64,000 nucleotides of DNA from Silene conica (GCA_029255685.2 CM055313.2:45092079-45156078), one strand, 5' to 3'; shown: positions 34,888-48,431, counted from the stretch's first letter. The notes: generated by a model from the letters alone, not told the origin. Numbers and translations are program-made.

Positions 34888-37366
34888 GTAACCACAAAAC
34901 TTTCAAGGCTTTCTCGACTCCACTTGGGTCACTCACTCCCAGGTTATCCACGATATAAGCTATCACATTACCAAAGAGACTTCAAAACTCTCGATTATTA
35001 GTAAACAACCAACATCCTTCATAGAGCTAGATCCAAAATTACTAACGAGGTTGAACGCATACACCAACTAGCATAGACTATATGTCCCTAAACAAGGTAA
35101 AACACTGACAAGGATCTTAGACTAGAATCCATCGCACTTCCATACCTCTAAACAAAAATCCGTTATACTCATATCGACAACCAAAGATATGAACACGGCA
35201 CTCTCGGAACTGTACTTACTCTCATACATAGTATTATGAGATAAACATCCAAAACATCTAATCCCAAAAGCATAAACACGGTATTCTTCAAACCGTAACT
35301 ATTCCCAAACGTAGGACAACGAGTTAAACATTCAAAGCATTCAGTCCCAAACTAGTCACATCTCATTGACCCAAATCAAGAAAACATCTCTTAAACTTTG
35401 ACTACCATACTTCATTACCGTAAAGTGATCATCCCAAAAGAAAGTCTCATAAAAGTAACAACTTTCACCCAAACCGTCTCTAGGTAACCATCAACACTCT
35501 CATAGATAACACCAAAATTATTAACCTCACGGTTGATATCAATCCACAAGAAGCACTCATACCTTCAAACCTTTAACTTGAAACCATCAAGATGACACAC
35601 TACCTAATATTACCCAAACGTCACCAAACGCTAACTCTCTCAACTATGTCCGATTAAACAAGACCAAGGATCCTCTAAGCATATATCACTATTCCACAAA
35701 CGAATTCAACCTCACACCTAGTCCAAGAAGAAAGGGGACAAGGCTCATGACGGTTAAAGATATGATTCAACTTAGAGACAAACGCGATATAGGAGCTTGA
35801 GAGAGAGAGAGAGAGAGAAACATAAGATGACGGCTAAGAGACTCTAGCTTATGGACTCCAACAATAGCGAAGCCATGAGAAGAAGAATGAGCATTATAGG
35901 TAAGAAGATCTATGACGTAAAAAGAGGTCAAGTAAGCTTTGTTATGAAAGAAAAACTCGACGGAATTAGCATGGAAGAAGAAAGAAGAAGAGAAGCGTTG
36001 AGGAAAGGTTATGATTTGAACTGACTCAATTCCCAAGGCTCATGGTTTCCTAAAATCATCACAAGGTTCTCATCTCCTATTTCCCAATACAAGCATACTG
36101 AACTATTGCTTTCCAAGAATCACGTTCCCAGATGATTCACCATACTATAAGTTATTCCAAAAATAAGGGTGTACGATTAACCCAATTTCGACTATTCCAT
36201 AAAGTTTCAGGTATTTATATGTCTTAAATTCCTCAAACGACATTTATGTAATACTCCAGGATAAACCATTTATATACCATTGCTACTTCACAATCTTTAT
36301 ACTCCATAGATTATCAACTCTCTAATTCCTTAAATTCCCAAAACTTTCATCTTTCATCAAATCACTTTATTCTAATCCCACACGATCGATAAACACTTAC
36401 AAATTTTCAGATACCTCAAAGTATGAACACCAAGGTCAATTAAAGATATTTCTCACATCTATTTATAAGGATCCAAACTTCCTTTAAACATCGCAACCTC
36501 GAAATCTCACAAATCCACAAGTTGCACCTTACTACATCAATCAGACATCTAAAGACATGATCTTCAAGTAACTCCTCAATGGTTTATAAACCCATCAAAT
36601 AACTAAAAGAGTAAACTTCAGTCAGTTCCTCTAAAGTTACATCGCTAACCCTTTCAGTGCTCGTCCATCAATATACACGATTCTTATCCTCCAAGAGTAA
36701 CATCCCAAATAAAGTCAAACCCAATTCCCAAAGTCAAGCATTACTGATTCACTTCACTCAACCATTCGTTTTCACTAGCATCCCAAGTATATTTTCCAAA
36801 TTCATTTTTATGAATTCTAACCCTCATTTATACTCCTAAGGCATCACATTTTAATCCACTATTTCTAAATCCCAATTATGATTCCCAAGGTTAAAATTCA
36901 CCAAATATCAGACATACAATTCAGTATGTAAACCAAGAATTCTACCGGCCAATTCCACTCACCATATCGGGTAAACAACTAGGCATTAGGATCGCCAAGA
37001 CATGCCTTACTACACTCCCTACACGTTTTCAGTGACATTACTTTTCAAAATAAGGGCTAGGGGTTGTCCTCGAACAAAATCCTCAATATCCAACTAAGCT
37101 AGGCTACCTACAAAGCGCCATGGGAAAAGGTAAGTAACAAGGATAAGGTTAAGTCGGGAAGTTACAAAAGTAGCTTTCGAGTTAAGATAGAAAAGAGTGC
37201 GGGAAGGGAGGATATGCATCAAGAAATAAGGAAGAAGGTGATGCATGATGAGCAAAGAGTATCTTCGGGGACATAGAAGCATCCTTCAAAGCTAACACAA
37301 ATCTTCCATCTTCGGTAGTAGACAAGAATCTTGATCGTCATCCAGGTAAGCTCATGGTTCACCAAT
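34888..37366 (-). other. Element D interior between E and the CACTA element
   Basis: 2.5 kb of AT-rich DNA with only short, unsupported frames. A GA microsatellite is at 35799-35818. It occupies the place where a gypsy element would have pol, but no RT, integrase or protease motif is visible in any frame. Confidence 0.75.
35799..35818. repeat. GA microsatellite
   Basis: About nine GA units inside the D interior. Confidence 0.9.
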
Positions 37367-39559
37367 CACTACTAGATAAACGATCTCTTAAGGCGTTTAC
37401 ATAGAGGCGCTAATGGACAAAAGTGCTAGAGCTGTTTAAAATTGGGCAAAATTCAGGCGCAATTCATTAGCGCGTCTCAATAGCGCCCAAGAAAATTAAA
37501 AGGCCAAATTCCTTCCACTCTTGCCACTCTTAGTGTAAGTTACAATTCTAATTTTCTCTAAAAAAGAAAAACCCTAAAAGATAAAACTCCACCATAATTC
37601 ATCCTCTGTGAGAAATTACTTCTTGATTAACAAGCGAAGAATTGAAATTCTCATCAAAATCATAATCAGGTGTGAAATTAATTTGTCTTATATGTTTTAA
37701 TTCTTTAATTTGACTTGCTTGTTCGTTTTTTTCCCTCGCAAAATTGGGGCTTTTCTTTATTTTTGCGAGGATTATTATTTCAAGTGGTTATCTTTGTTTC
37801 AATTAAGATTAGTTGCTGGGTTACTAGAACAATCAAATTTCATTCTTAATTGGGTATAATTATGTAGTCTTTATATCACACTTCGTCATAGTTAATTGGC
37901 TACAATAAATCCGATTGAATATTTGGATTTGACGACGTATAGTTCTGTAATTAGTCTAATTGAAATCAATTTAGGTTTGGAATGTACTTGATTGAAGCTG
38001 ATTTAGAGTCGGTTAAACTGAGATTTCGCTTGAATGAAGTCGATTTAGGTTGTACTGAGTGAGATTCCAGGTTGTTCACTTGGTACCAAGAAATGTAAGT
38101 AGTTATAGGATAAATAATTCCAAGTTCGCTGGACAAACCAATTATGAGTATTAGATTTGGTTAAACTTAGACAATGTTGTTGAAGTCTTAAAAATACTTT
38201 GTTAGTTTACCTTGGCATAGCTATACATCACATAATTCAATGATTATCTATAGCATAGATTCTTAATTTTTAACTTTGAATAATTGATGGATTTGATTTA
38301 ACAGGTTAAAAATAGTTGAAGAAAATAATCATAGTTGAAGATGATTGTGATGCATAAGAGACTTGGTTTCTATATTATGGCTATCTACTAGTTGGTAAAC
38401 CTCTATTCTTCTTTTTTACTTTGATTTGTCACCCTTACTTTGAATTGTTGCTAGTTGAACTTGAAGTTACAGATGATGCCATTGAATATGTGGTTTAGTT
38501 GATTGTTTTTATGTTTTTCGTATTCTAACCCTTTGTTCCCTGAAGTTGGTAAGTCTAACACACTGAGGTGCAAATGACTACATTTGGTTATCAATAAGCT
38601 TCAATTCTAACAACGTTATTCCATTATGCCTCTGAGATACTAATTCTTACTTTGAAATGTAGCATTCTAAAGTTTGTTATTGAGACAAACACAATATGTG
38701 TACTAACATTTACCATTTGATTACAGGTTATTGTTAAGGAAAAGCTAAACAAGTGACTCAATTCTTTGAGGTATTAAGCACGCACATGTCTTTCTTAATA
38801 CCCTTCTTTCAAATGCTTTGAAATTTTCTTTTATTTTTTTGTGTCGTTGTTTATTTGCCCTCTAACACTTTGTGTTATTATGAATGTTAATTGAACTAAT
38901 GTAGGCGCAATTCAGTTTTGGAAGAGGCAGTTGGGAAATATGATTTATACAGGTTTTCGCAAGTTGGTTTGTGCTAGCTAGATACCGATGCCCCCGAAGA
39001 ATGAATATAGCTTATTACTAAGAGATATCTTCTAGGGGTATTTAGTACCTTGTAGAATTTACTACATGCTATCAAATTCTTGTATTGGTGTTTCGTTCAT
39101 ATAGTCTATTTTTTATTTTTTAATGTATAGATTGGAATATGTATTTGACACAAATGTTTTTATATTGGGGTGAATAAATATATATATTTCAGCACAATTT
39201 GTATCTCGGCATTCTGAAACTTTTACTTGAAACATAGTAATGCTCAAATGTCTTATGTGACCTTTGAAGTCAGTGGTTCATTTGATAGTAATATGAAAGT
39301 GCATAATGAAAATGTTCTACAAAAAATTAGTAGTCTATAGCGGCGCTAACAAGAGTCACAGTATCCCTATTTATAGCGCTTCAATCTAGCGGTGCTTTTA
39401 TAGTAGCTTTACCGACACACTAAATAAGCGCTGCTACAAGTACTAGCGGCACGGCCAAAGCCGGCGCTTATTTTAGCGTCGGTAAAACCCATCGCGGCAC
39501 GCTTTAGCGTCACGAGAGGCATAAAAAAAGCGTCGCTAAATCCCTGTTTTCTAGTAGTG
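37367..39559. mobile_element. Non-autonomous CACTA (En/Spm-type) DNA transposon
   Basis: 2193 bp bounded by CACTACTAGA and its reverse complement TCTAGTAGTG, with AAT on each side as a 3-bp target duplication. CACTA termini and 3-bp duplications define this superfamily. Subterminal regions (37395-37490 and 39335-39540) are rich in short TAGCGCC/GGCGCTA/AGCG motifs in both orientations, as expected for transposase-binding repeats. No transposase frame is present. The interior has an AAACCCTAA-like box near 37568, resembling a plant gene leader, so a former promoter/leader fragment is possible. It is inserted in the interior of D. Confidence 0.88.
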
Positions 39560-39749
39560 AATCCTTGAGCACAAATATAAAATCTTTGACAATTAACAAA
39601 CATGTTAGACCTAACAAGGAGCAATCACATTACAGACTACCACTTGGTCCTTAAATCTACCCATCTCTCATTCATTATTTCAGGTCAAGTTGATATTTAA
39701 GTTGGGGTACACGTGCGTGCGTCGGGAGCATTACTGCTCTGATACCAAC
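39560..39749 (-). other. Element D leader and primer binding site
   Basis: The PBS TGGTATCAGAGC (minus) is at 39736-39747, two bases from the LTR. The leader phrases 'ctcccgacgcac' and 'ataatgaatgagagat' (minus strand) recur at the same places in G and F. No gag ATG follows. Confidence 0.85.
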
Positions 39750-42731
39750 TGTGACACCCCGCGATATAGTATAAAAATAAACAAGTTATTTGCAGCGGAA
39801 ATACGATACTTTTAAAAACGTTTCGACATATTATTTATTAAAACTTTTTCGCGGAATATCAAAACAACATGCGGAAGACTAAAAACTAATGAGAAATTAT
39901 AAATTATACAAAATAACTTAAATAGACGAGGGATAAGGTATCCCACGATAACAACATGAATTAAATCTAAACTAAGCGTAAGGGTAATTGTCGAATTATC
40001 AACAATGCTCGCTAGCACACGTCTTCCCCAAACAGCACCAACCTACATTCATGAAACATGAACGCCACAGTCAGTGGGGAGTAACTCAGGGTTCTCCCAG
40101 CCACTTTACGTTAGAAAACATGTAAACGTTAATACAAAACATCTTATACATATGAACATGTATATAATTTCAGAAACAACCATATATGCATTTCCAAACG
40201 TAATCAACATGATCAATGCATGAGCGATAAACCAAGACATGTGGGAACAACATGAATCAACATGTAAAACATAATTAAAGCCAACAAGTGAGATGATATC
40301 GAAATCAAGTAGACATCCAAATGATCGACTCAGAGGCCAACAGCTAGGTGACATGTCCAATCATCAAAATCAGGTAAACATCCAAGTGATCGACTCAGAG
40401 GCCAACAACTAGGTGGCATGTCCAATCACGCATACAACAAACCAAGAATAGAATGAACGCCATCAGAGCGCATATGCACGACCTCTGACTAATGGAGCGC
40501 TTAGGCACGACCTCCAACGACGGGAGCGCTTAGGCACGACCTCCAACTATCGGAGCGCTTAGGCACGACCTCCTACAACGGGAGCGCTTAGGCACGACCT
40601 CCAACGACCGGAGCGCTTAGGCACGACCTCCTACAACAGGAGCGCTTAGGCACGACCTCCAACGACGGGAGCGCTTAGGCACGACCTCCAACGATGGGCG
40701 CGCTTAGGCACGACCTCCGTAACTATGTATAGCGTATAACCACTGCCTATATGCCTAAGACCTGGCCAGACCTCTCGATGTAATAACCTACACCGAACGA
40801 CACACGGGGACCGGAGCGCATATAGCAGGACCTCCGACCAATCCCGAACATAGCTAAAATCTCATTCCATGGGTGGCATTTGTTCATTACAATGGTACAC
40901 AAATCGTACCACCGCTATCTATTCACAAACAAGGTAACATAACCGTCACCAACACAACTTAGGATGACATAACCATCACCTACACAAACTTAGGATAACG
41001 TAACCGTTAACCAACTCATTAAAAACGCTTGAGCTAACCATTAATAAATAAGACACCACTTATATCCATTTCATGCGGAAAGAGAACACACGGGATTGAA
41101 TAATGAAACAAAAGTTCTAAACGCATTTCACATTACAGCTGTCCTCTGCCGTAAAATTCATAATTAATTCAAATAAAATCGAAATGATACAAGGCCAATT
41201 GGGTCGGTTTAATAAGACTTTTATCTACAATATTTGTCAAATAAACATTTCCAAAAGACGAATTTAACAGGGGGTTATTTACTGATCTTTACAGTGTGTC
41301 AGAAACCGTCACACAAAATGTATTGCTTCATAAAACGGGTTTAACAAATCATTTTGGGGCAAAACAAACTCCTATCATCATCTCAACTCTTCAAAGTTTA
41401 GTTATTGAAAAGGACAAGAATGGTTTCAAAGTATAAAAATAATTTTCGAAACCATCTTTGAGCTACTGTCCATTCTGCGAGTATTTCCGCGCAACGTTCG
41501 TAAATAATTTATTGTGAACAAATGACATGCAAGAAAATTACGATATTTTAGAGGTAGATTCTACACTTAAAATAAACAGGGGTCTCTTTTCAACATTTTC
41601 AAAGGCGGATACTCTTAGATGTCGAAATAAATTGTACAAGACAATGGACAGATTTGTCAAGGTGCTGAAATATCATGAATTAATCATTGTAAGCAAAACA
41701 CTATGAACTTGAAAGACTATCAAACTAATCATCCTCAATGATCATAAACTCATTTAACCATACAATCCTTAATGAATTTCCACAATTAAAATCTCATCCA
41801 ACACAAGCATGCATGATGAAATTCATCCAAACATATGATTTATGAACCTAATCATGCCACTATTTAATCAAACACAATTCTAGTATACTAAACATTACAA
41901 GCATATAGTCATGCAAACAAAGACGACAAGTCGAGTAACCCATCACCGTTACCTTATAATTCTTCAATAAGCATGATTTTGACTTAAAGCCATTCCGGTT
42001 TGGACAACCGAACTAGCTACACACAAATAAACGAGGTTAGCTAAGCGAACCGTGCCTTAAAGGCCACGACCAGAGTATATTAAGGAAGAAATTTGATAAT
42101 TTTATTACCTAGAAAGATGGAGGGCGAGGAGAGGAAGAGATAGGCGCGAAAATCGTCGAAAACGATAAGAAACGAAGATTTTACGACCCTTTTACGGTTG
42201 AGGTGCATAACAACAATGGTGTTCTTGTTTTGTGTTTTTGTGTGAGTTTTTTTTCTGAAAAATAAAGAAGGATTTGAAGAAGAAGGAAGGTAGAGGATGA
42301 CCTTGGGCAGCAAGGCAAGGTTTAGTACTCAGCCATGTGTCCCAAAGGACATGTGGAAAAGAGTATAGAGTAAGCAACGAGCGTGGGTCTCGTTAGCGGA
42401 TGGTCCGTGACAGCCTTTCGTATTTTCGGCATAATTTCCTCCACAGAACTCCGATTGACGTGTTTTTGGTGGCGTTGGAAAGCTAAGAAAAAGAGCTAAA
42501 ACTTTTATTTTATAGGCAAGAGCTAAATATGCCTGTAAAATATCTTAAAATTAGTAACAAGGATTGAGTAGTTGTTTGCGACTTTAAGAAGTATAAGTTT
42601 AAGACGGACATACTAATATCATTGTCAAAAACGATATATTTTAAATGGAATTTTATTTATTATGGATCATTATTATTACTAAAATAAGATTTTATTAATA
42701 TATAATGACTTGGAAATTACGGGGTGTTACA
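39750..42731 (-). repeat. 5' LTR of element D
   Basis: 2982 bp, collinear with 22489-25468 with scattered differences. It includes the shared box (40066-40105) and the 29-bp array (40495-40719). AAAAT follows at 42732-42736. Confidence 0.92.
40495..40719. repeat. 29-bp minisatellite in D 5' LTR
   Basis: Eight copies matching those at 23233-23458; unit order and variants differ slightly. Confidence 0.92.
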
Positions 42732-44929
42732 AAAATCAACTTCTGGCCGAGATTTTTCGGTATGTTTTCACATGTATTTCCTATGATATGAATATGTTTT
42801 TTCGTAAATTATGGAGTTAAAATACATGGTATATGAATTTTAAATGTTAAAATGCCATAAGATGAATAAAAATGGGTTTATATAGTTATATTTCGAATTT
42901 GACTATAAATTTTTTTTAGTATGTCACATGCAATATTTAAAGTTTATATTAAATTTTTCAGAAATTTTTATCATATATTGCATGATTATTGATTTTTAAT
43001 GTAAAAATCGGGTAATTAGTGACATAATTTCGACTTTAATAGTTTAAGTTGAAATTTGGCCATAAAAATTTCACACGATGTCATTATATTATTTCCAGCA
43101 TGTATAAAAAATTTTGAGATTTTTATTTGATGTTATGCTTGTGAAATAATTTTAATGGTTAAAATTGTACGATATATGACATAAATCGTTAAAAATAGCA
43201 ATAGTTGTTAAAATGGCCGAAAAATTTAACCCATAAAAGTCATATTAGATATGTTCATCACCATATTTTTCTTGGGAGCCAAAAGTTTCTGTTTTATTTA
43301 ATTTTATTTATTAAATGTTATATTTAAAATTGAATAATAAGAGTCATTGTAATTAAAATTTCGGTTTTGGGCAGTGTGCTAATTATTTTCTGTCCATTTC
43401 AGTTCTTAAAATGTTTTGGAAAGTGTAAAAATATTATTAGTAATTTATATGTATTTATGAAGTTCATTATTTAATTTTCCGACTCAAAATACTCGTTTTA
43501 CGTATTATTTACGAAATAAATAATAAAACGTGTAAGTACTAATATTTTTAAGGTTCTGAAATTTTAAGAAAATTCTAGAATATTCAAAATTTGAATTTTT
43601 GAATTTTTTGAAATTTTATGACTCTTTTTGAATTTTATATTATTTTTCTCGTGAAATCGAGTAATACCGAACAATATTATAATATTAAGTTAAGTCATGT
43701 TCAAAGTTTGAGTAAGACTAAATTTTGAAACCTAAATGAGTTGGGATGATTAACTTAAGAGTGAATTCCGATTCACATAATGCCAAGTGTTTTTAATCGT
43801 TAAAGCACGCAATTCCATAAAATCGAGGTATACGATAACTATATTTATAAACGTTTTTAAATAGGACGATTAGGCTTAGGTTTTGCATGTTAGTTCATAT
43901 TCATAAGCATTGATTATTTTAATTATGATTGTCATGATTTTATTTACGTAATTTTGGATTATGTAATTTACTTAGTATGGCCTTAGTTTTTAATCGATAT
44001 TTCCAGAAATGTAAGGGGTTATCGATTCGGATGTAATTAATGTGATCTCGTATCACTTTATTTATTGTTTTCTATTTTATAATGTATAAAGTAGACTGGA
44101 AAAATTGTAATTTTTTGTAAATTCCGGTGAGCCTTGAAGACGATGCCTTTCGGAAAGGAGTTCCGACCTAGACGGTGTTTACCTTGGGAAGCGTGCCTCG
44201 TGAAGTTCAAGGGACCAAAGGAGTTGGTTTCCGAATTTTTACTTTTATTATTTTCTTTTCTAGGAAAGGCCATACTAGGGTTTCTTATGCTTTAAGTTTT
44301 TATGCTTTTATTTTGCTTTATATGTTTGCATGCATAGCCAAATCGTCATATCATGTCACGCATTTTCATTCGATTTAGTCGACCTAGTCAATTAATTTAT
44401 CGATAATTCACCCACTTAGTTCACTTAAATGGAGATAGATAATAATTTGACTAGATCTCTTACAAATAAATATTGAGACTTAGCCTTACCAAAGAGTATA
44501 GACCCATGACTCCCTTCTTCACAATAAAATGGGCTCGGCTACACCGGGGTACTAAAATTGTTACGTTGAGTAAGTGGGGTAATAGGATTACACCTTGAAA
44601 TATGGTCGATCTCAACGAAGGTATTCGTAACCGTTGTTGCAATAAGTTCGGGATAAAGAAATTTTTTAGGAAATTGTCGACCGAGAGTTCTAAGGTAGAA
44701 CCGATTAAAGAGTTAATCCACCAAATTATATCAATAAGGGTTTAATCGGCTACACCGTGCCCAGATTAGTATGGATTTGGGTCTCGGAATTGTTTACTTA
44801 ATTGGGTAAGAGATCATTAAGTAAATAACTAAACTTGTTTAAATTTAAATTTAAATTTAATTACGAGTTTTAAAATGATGTTTTTTTAATTCCTCCACTT
44901 TTATTGTAGTTTATTTTTCAACATCGTCA
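42732..44929 (+). other. Element C leader, second part
   Basis: Continues the leader broken at 22488. The first five bases are the right AAAAT duplication. It is collinear with the A leader read in reverse. The end nearest gag contains the sequence block shared with B/E and the hairpin at 44791-44827. Confidence 0.8.
44791..44827 (+). ncRNA. Conserved pre-gag hairpin (C copy)
   Basis: TGTTTACTTAAT pairs with ATTAAGTAAATA around a 13-nt loop TGGGTAAGAGATC, about 100 nt before the gag ATG. Stem length, loop length and the final GAGATC match B/E, while the stem sequence differs with pairing kept. Confidence 0.72.
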
Positions 44930-45537
44930 ATGACCACCAACGCTCCACCTCTCACTAATGTATCATGGATTCAATCCTTTATGGATCGTTGCAAACTCGA
45001 TAAGCATGGTTCCAATTTTAAGGATTGGGATAAGCAATTACTTTTAGCCGCTCAAGGTCACGATAAGACTCGTTATCTCTCCGAAGCCGCTCCTCCTGCT
45101 CCGACCGCTCGTTCCGCGGTTCAAACTCGTGAGGCCTATGAAGCCTACATGAAAAAGTCCTCCGCTCTTAAAAATGTGCTTATCTTCTCCATGGAGCCGG
45201 ATCTCCAAAGGAGTATGATCAAATTAAGCACATCATATGAGATATACACCAAACTTGCGACAATGTTTTCACAAACTCCAAGGGTGATACAATATGAGGC
45301 GGCTTCCGCCTTCTTCGACATTTGCTTGAAGGAGGGACAAAATATAAGCCCTCATGTACTCAAATTAGTTGAGTTCGCAGAGACTCTAAAGTTGCAAGGA
45401 ATAGATGTTCCTGACTCACTCATCATTAACCGAGTTCTTCACTCTCTCAATAAGGTGAAATCGTATGCTCAATTCCGGGTGAATTTCAACATGCGAAATC
45501 AAGAGACCACATTGGATGAATTGCATAAGATGCTCGT
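44930..45537 (+). pseudogene. Copia-type Gag of element C, 5' part
   Basis: Encodes the N-terminal capsid-like part of Gag, closely matching residues 1 to about 203 of the A protein. It is cut by gypsy element G after the codons for the KMLV motif; the apparent C-terminus beyond that point is LTR sequence. CTCGT at 45533-45537 is the target-site copy. The 3' part resumes at 55905. Confidence 0.9.
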
Positions 45538-46325
45538 TGTAAAACCCCTCGCGAAAGCGGAAATATAAACATACAAAAGTACTAAAAATGCAGCGGAATT
45601 AAAACTTTTTAAAGTAACTAAACGACATACGAGAAGTCTTAAACTGAAATAGAAACTGAAACTGGAATAGAACCAAAATAGATAAGTAACAATTCTAAGT
45701 ATCAAAATAAATATGTACATCAGCCTGGGATGGAACATCCCTACAGGCACCAAAACGAAAGTAACAAAAGTCTAAGAGTCTAGCTAGGCGATATAAAGGT
45801 AAGTCATATGATGACAACAGGATCATCACTCGCTAGCCCTCTCGTAACCCTGCTCCAACCTGCATGTACCTACATACATGAAAACATGTACGCCACAATC
45901 AGTGGGGAGTGACTAGAGTTCTCCTAGCCACCTTTTGTGACAACACGTAAAACATAAAACAATACAGAATACTCCAAAATATATCAACATGTGAAGCATA
46001 AACGACTCATCAACTGTTCTCATACCATCCTGTAAACTCTTGTGCACGGCTCTCAACCAACTTCATAAACCGTTAGGAAGGAGAGCCGGTTTCCCTACTG
46101 GTTACCCAGTCGGGGGGTCTTTCAATCCAACTATTTATGAAACCGAACTAAGAGTCACCCAATGCCTTGGATGATCAAACCATAACTCAAACAAATATAC
46201 ATTTACTCATCCTTATCAATAACTATATCTGACACGTACCAACTCAAGGCAAGCAGATAAGTTCAGCAAGTAAAAGGTTCAGCGGTCAACTTAAGACATA
46301 ACCTAGTACCAAAACGTTCAGCAAA

Positions 46326-46765
46326 CAAGGACTCAGAGGCCAACTTAAGGCATGGACCTGCCAATCAGCAAGACACTAGACTCAGCGACCAACTTAAGGC
46401 ATAGACTAGCATCCAAAAGTAAAGGACTCAGAGCCCAGCTTAAGGCATGTCCCTTCACCACATCACAAGGTACTAAACTCAGAGGCCAGCTTAAGGCATG
46501 TTCTAGCACCAAACATCTGCACCCCGGGCAAGGTGTCAGTTCCTTAGCTATCCCGTTGTGCAGCTGCTCTACTCGTCAGACTCAGAGGCCAATTTAAGGC
46601 ATGTTCCAACGCGATCACTATCACACATGTCTGAACTCAGAGGCCAGCTTAAGGCATGTTCCAGACACGACAAACATACACATATAGGGCTCAGAGGCCA
46701 ACTTAAGGCATATCCCCATATATGACAAACAACTCACGTATTAAGTTCAGAGGTCAGCTTAAGGC
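46326..46765. repeat. Interspersed CTCAGAGGCCAACTTAAGG repeats in G 3' LTR
   Basis: Around ten copies of a roughly 25-bp motif ending in GGCATG, separated by unique spacers of about 20-80 bp. They are present in the same order in the 5' LTR (53818-54262). Confidence 0.88.
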
Positions 46766-47065
46766 ATAACTTAATACGCATCAATACAATGTCAACCAAA
46801 GTCTATGAACTAGTCTATAGTTCTATTTTTCTTAACTCCTAATCAACAATTAATTGACCCCGAGAACTAAGTTGAGGGAGATTCGGTTTCCCTTTCGGTT
46901 ACCCGACCGGGGGGTCTCTATCCTTACTCTATTCCCGAACCCAATATAATGTTACCCATCCTCTGGGGACCTCAAATACATGCCAAAGGTACACAAAACG
47001 AGTTTCAACCAAAACCGACTAACCATCTGAAAGTTACGATTAAATTACAAAATCAAATAGCCTAC

Positions 47066-47455
47066 AGGGGTCCCCAGCCGGTCGGCAGGCAGCCGGTCGG
47101 CAGGCAGCCGGTCGGCTGGCTGGTGACCTCCTCAGCCTGTCTTCTTTCTTTAAAACCCAGAACACAAAAGGGCTCCCAGCTGGTCGGCAGGCAGCCGGTC
47201 GGCCGGCTGGGAAGACCTTCCCTTAGCCTTCACCAAACACGTAACCATCCCCACATGCACTCCCAGCCGGCTGGCAGGCGGCCGGTCTGCCGGCTGGGCT
47301 CCCCTTCTATCCTATATTCTTCGCAAACACCCTCAATACAACAATGACTACCAGCCGGTCGGCAGGCAGCCGGTCGGCCGACTGGCAGTCCTAAGGCCAA
47401 AATCTTAAAAATACGAAAAACACAAGGATGCGCTCCCAGTCGGTCGACCAGAACT
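47066..47455. repeat. Palindrome array in G 3' LTR
   Basis: Five GC-rich units built from AGCCGGTCGGC with arms such as CCAGCCGG...CCGGCTGG, spaced about 85-110 bp apart. The fifth unit is cut down to CAGTCGGTCGACCAG compared with the other LTR. Confidence 0.85.
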
Positions 47456-48375
47456 TCATATACTTCATATAACAACCACTTAAACTCGAATAGAACTACT
47501 ATTGATGTTTACCCAACAACATAAATCATTCAATACTACTATTCTACCAGCAAACAAGTCCCATAACAATCCTCAAATGATTATATCGAGTATCCGTCGC
47601 GAAATGTGAAAAACCGAAAATGAACTTAGGAACATATAACAACCACTTAAAGCAGGAATTCTTCATATCAACATCATCCTAAACATATTACTAAGTCCTT
47701 TGATCAATATACATCAACAAAAACAGAAACCAACACAAGAATCGCAACAAACATGCTAATATACACATAAAGGCCGAGTTTCTTATTATCGTCACCTTTC
47801 AAGCTAGTCCGGCTAAAGATCTTCCTAAACTATGTAGCTATCGATGTCCGGGTTGTCCAATCCTTCACCTACAAACACGAAAAACGGGTTTAAGAACATC
47901 AAAACGGAATTTATGTAAAACAGGCCAGATTTCGAAATGAAGGGATTGAGAAACGGAAGTGATAGATGGCTTGGAAATTGAATGAGGATTCCGAAAATGT
48001 TATTGTTACCTCGAATCGATGAACGGATGATGAAGAATTTCTCAAAAAGAGATGAATAAAATGGAGGTTTTAAGAAGGTTTATGTTTACAGTGAAAGGAG
48101 TTGTGAGGAAGATGAATTATGACGACTTAAGGGTTTTTAGGGGTTTATATAGTTGTCCTTTCCGTATTATGAAACGGGTTAGGAAAATAGAACGGGTATT
48201 TGTTTTACGAGTTTAAGCCTTACCAAGTTTGTATTCGTCTTAAGGACTTAAGGTTCTTAAGACGGATCTTACTTTTAAATTAAAATCTTTCGAAATAAAT
48301 TATTAAAATATTATTTTATACGTAAAATAATTTAAAACGCTTAAATTAGATTTTACGAAAATACGGGCTGTTACA

Positions 48376-48431
48376 ATCACCCCAACTTCTAAAAGTTTCG
48401 TCCTCGAAACTCGAACGAAGATAACTTCTAA
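48376..48431 (-). promoter_or_regulatory. PPT region of element G
   Basis: The minus strand ends in GTTGGGGTGAT just before the LTR, preceded by the GTTTCG/CGAAAC mini-hairpin also found in D and F. Confidence 0.8.

Larger units (their letters stand above)
22489..42731 (-). mobile_element. Element D: non-autonomous Ty3/gypsy-type element without coding sequence (LARD-like), carrying E and a CACTA element
   Basis: Two nearly identical LTRs of 2980 and 2982 bp (22489-25468 and 39750-42731) are flanked by AAAAT on both sides. The minus strand has a tRNA-iMet PBS (39736-39747) and a PPT (25469-25479). After subtracting E with its duplication and the CACTA insertion, the interior is about 3.5 kb and contains no gag or pol. 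Long LTRs around a noncoding interior of this size match the known LARD class. PBS, leader, LTR box and 3' region are related to those of G and F, so a G-like element is the likely source of proteins. Confidence 0.9.
45538..48375 (-). repeat. 3' LTR of element G (2838 bp)
   Basis: The plus strand runs TGTAAAACC to GCTGTTACA. It contains the shared box (45895-45937), dispersed 'ctcagaggccaacttaagg' repeats (46326-46765) and a palindrome array (47066-47455). The last palindrome is truncated by a deletion relative to the 5' LTR. Confidence 0.95.

Noticed and set aside
46326..46765. CRISPR-like pattern: short repeats with unique spacers in the G LTR
   Set aside because: The repeats vary in sequence and spacing, lie inside a plant LTR, and are duplicated in the same order in the other LTR. 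No cas genes are present. They are degenerate LTR repeats.
46949..47347. 132-codon frame with GRQPVGR repeats, and similar frames on the other strand (47230-47475, 54706-55098)
   Set aside because: These frames run across the GC-rich palindrome array of the G LTR; openness follows from the repeat composition.
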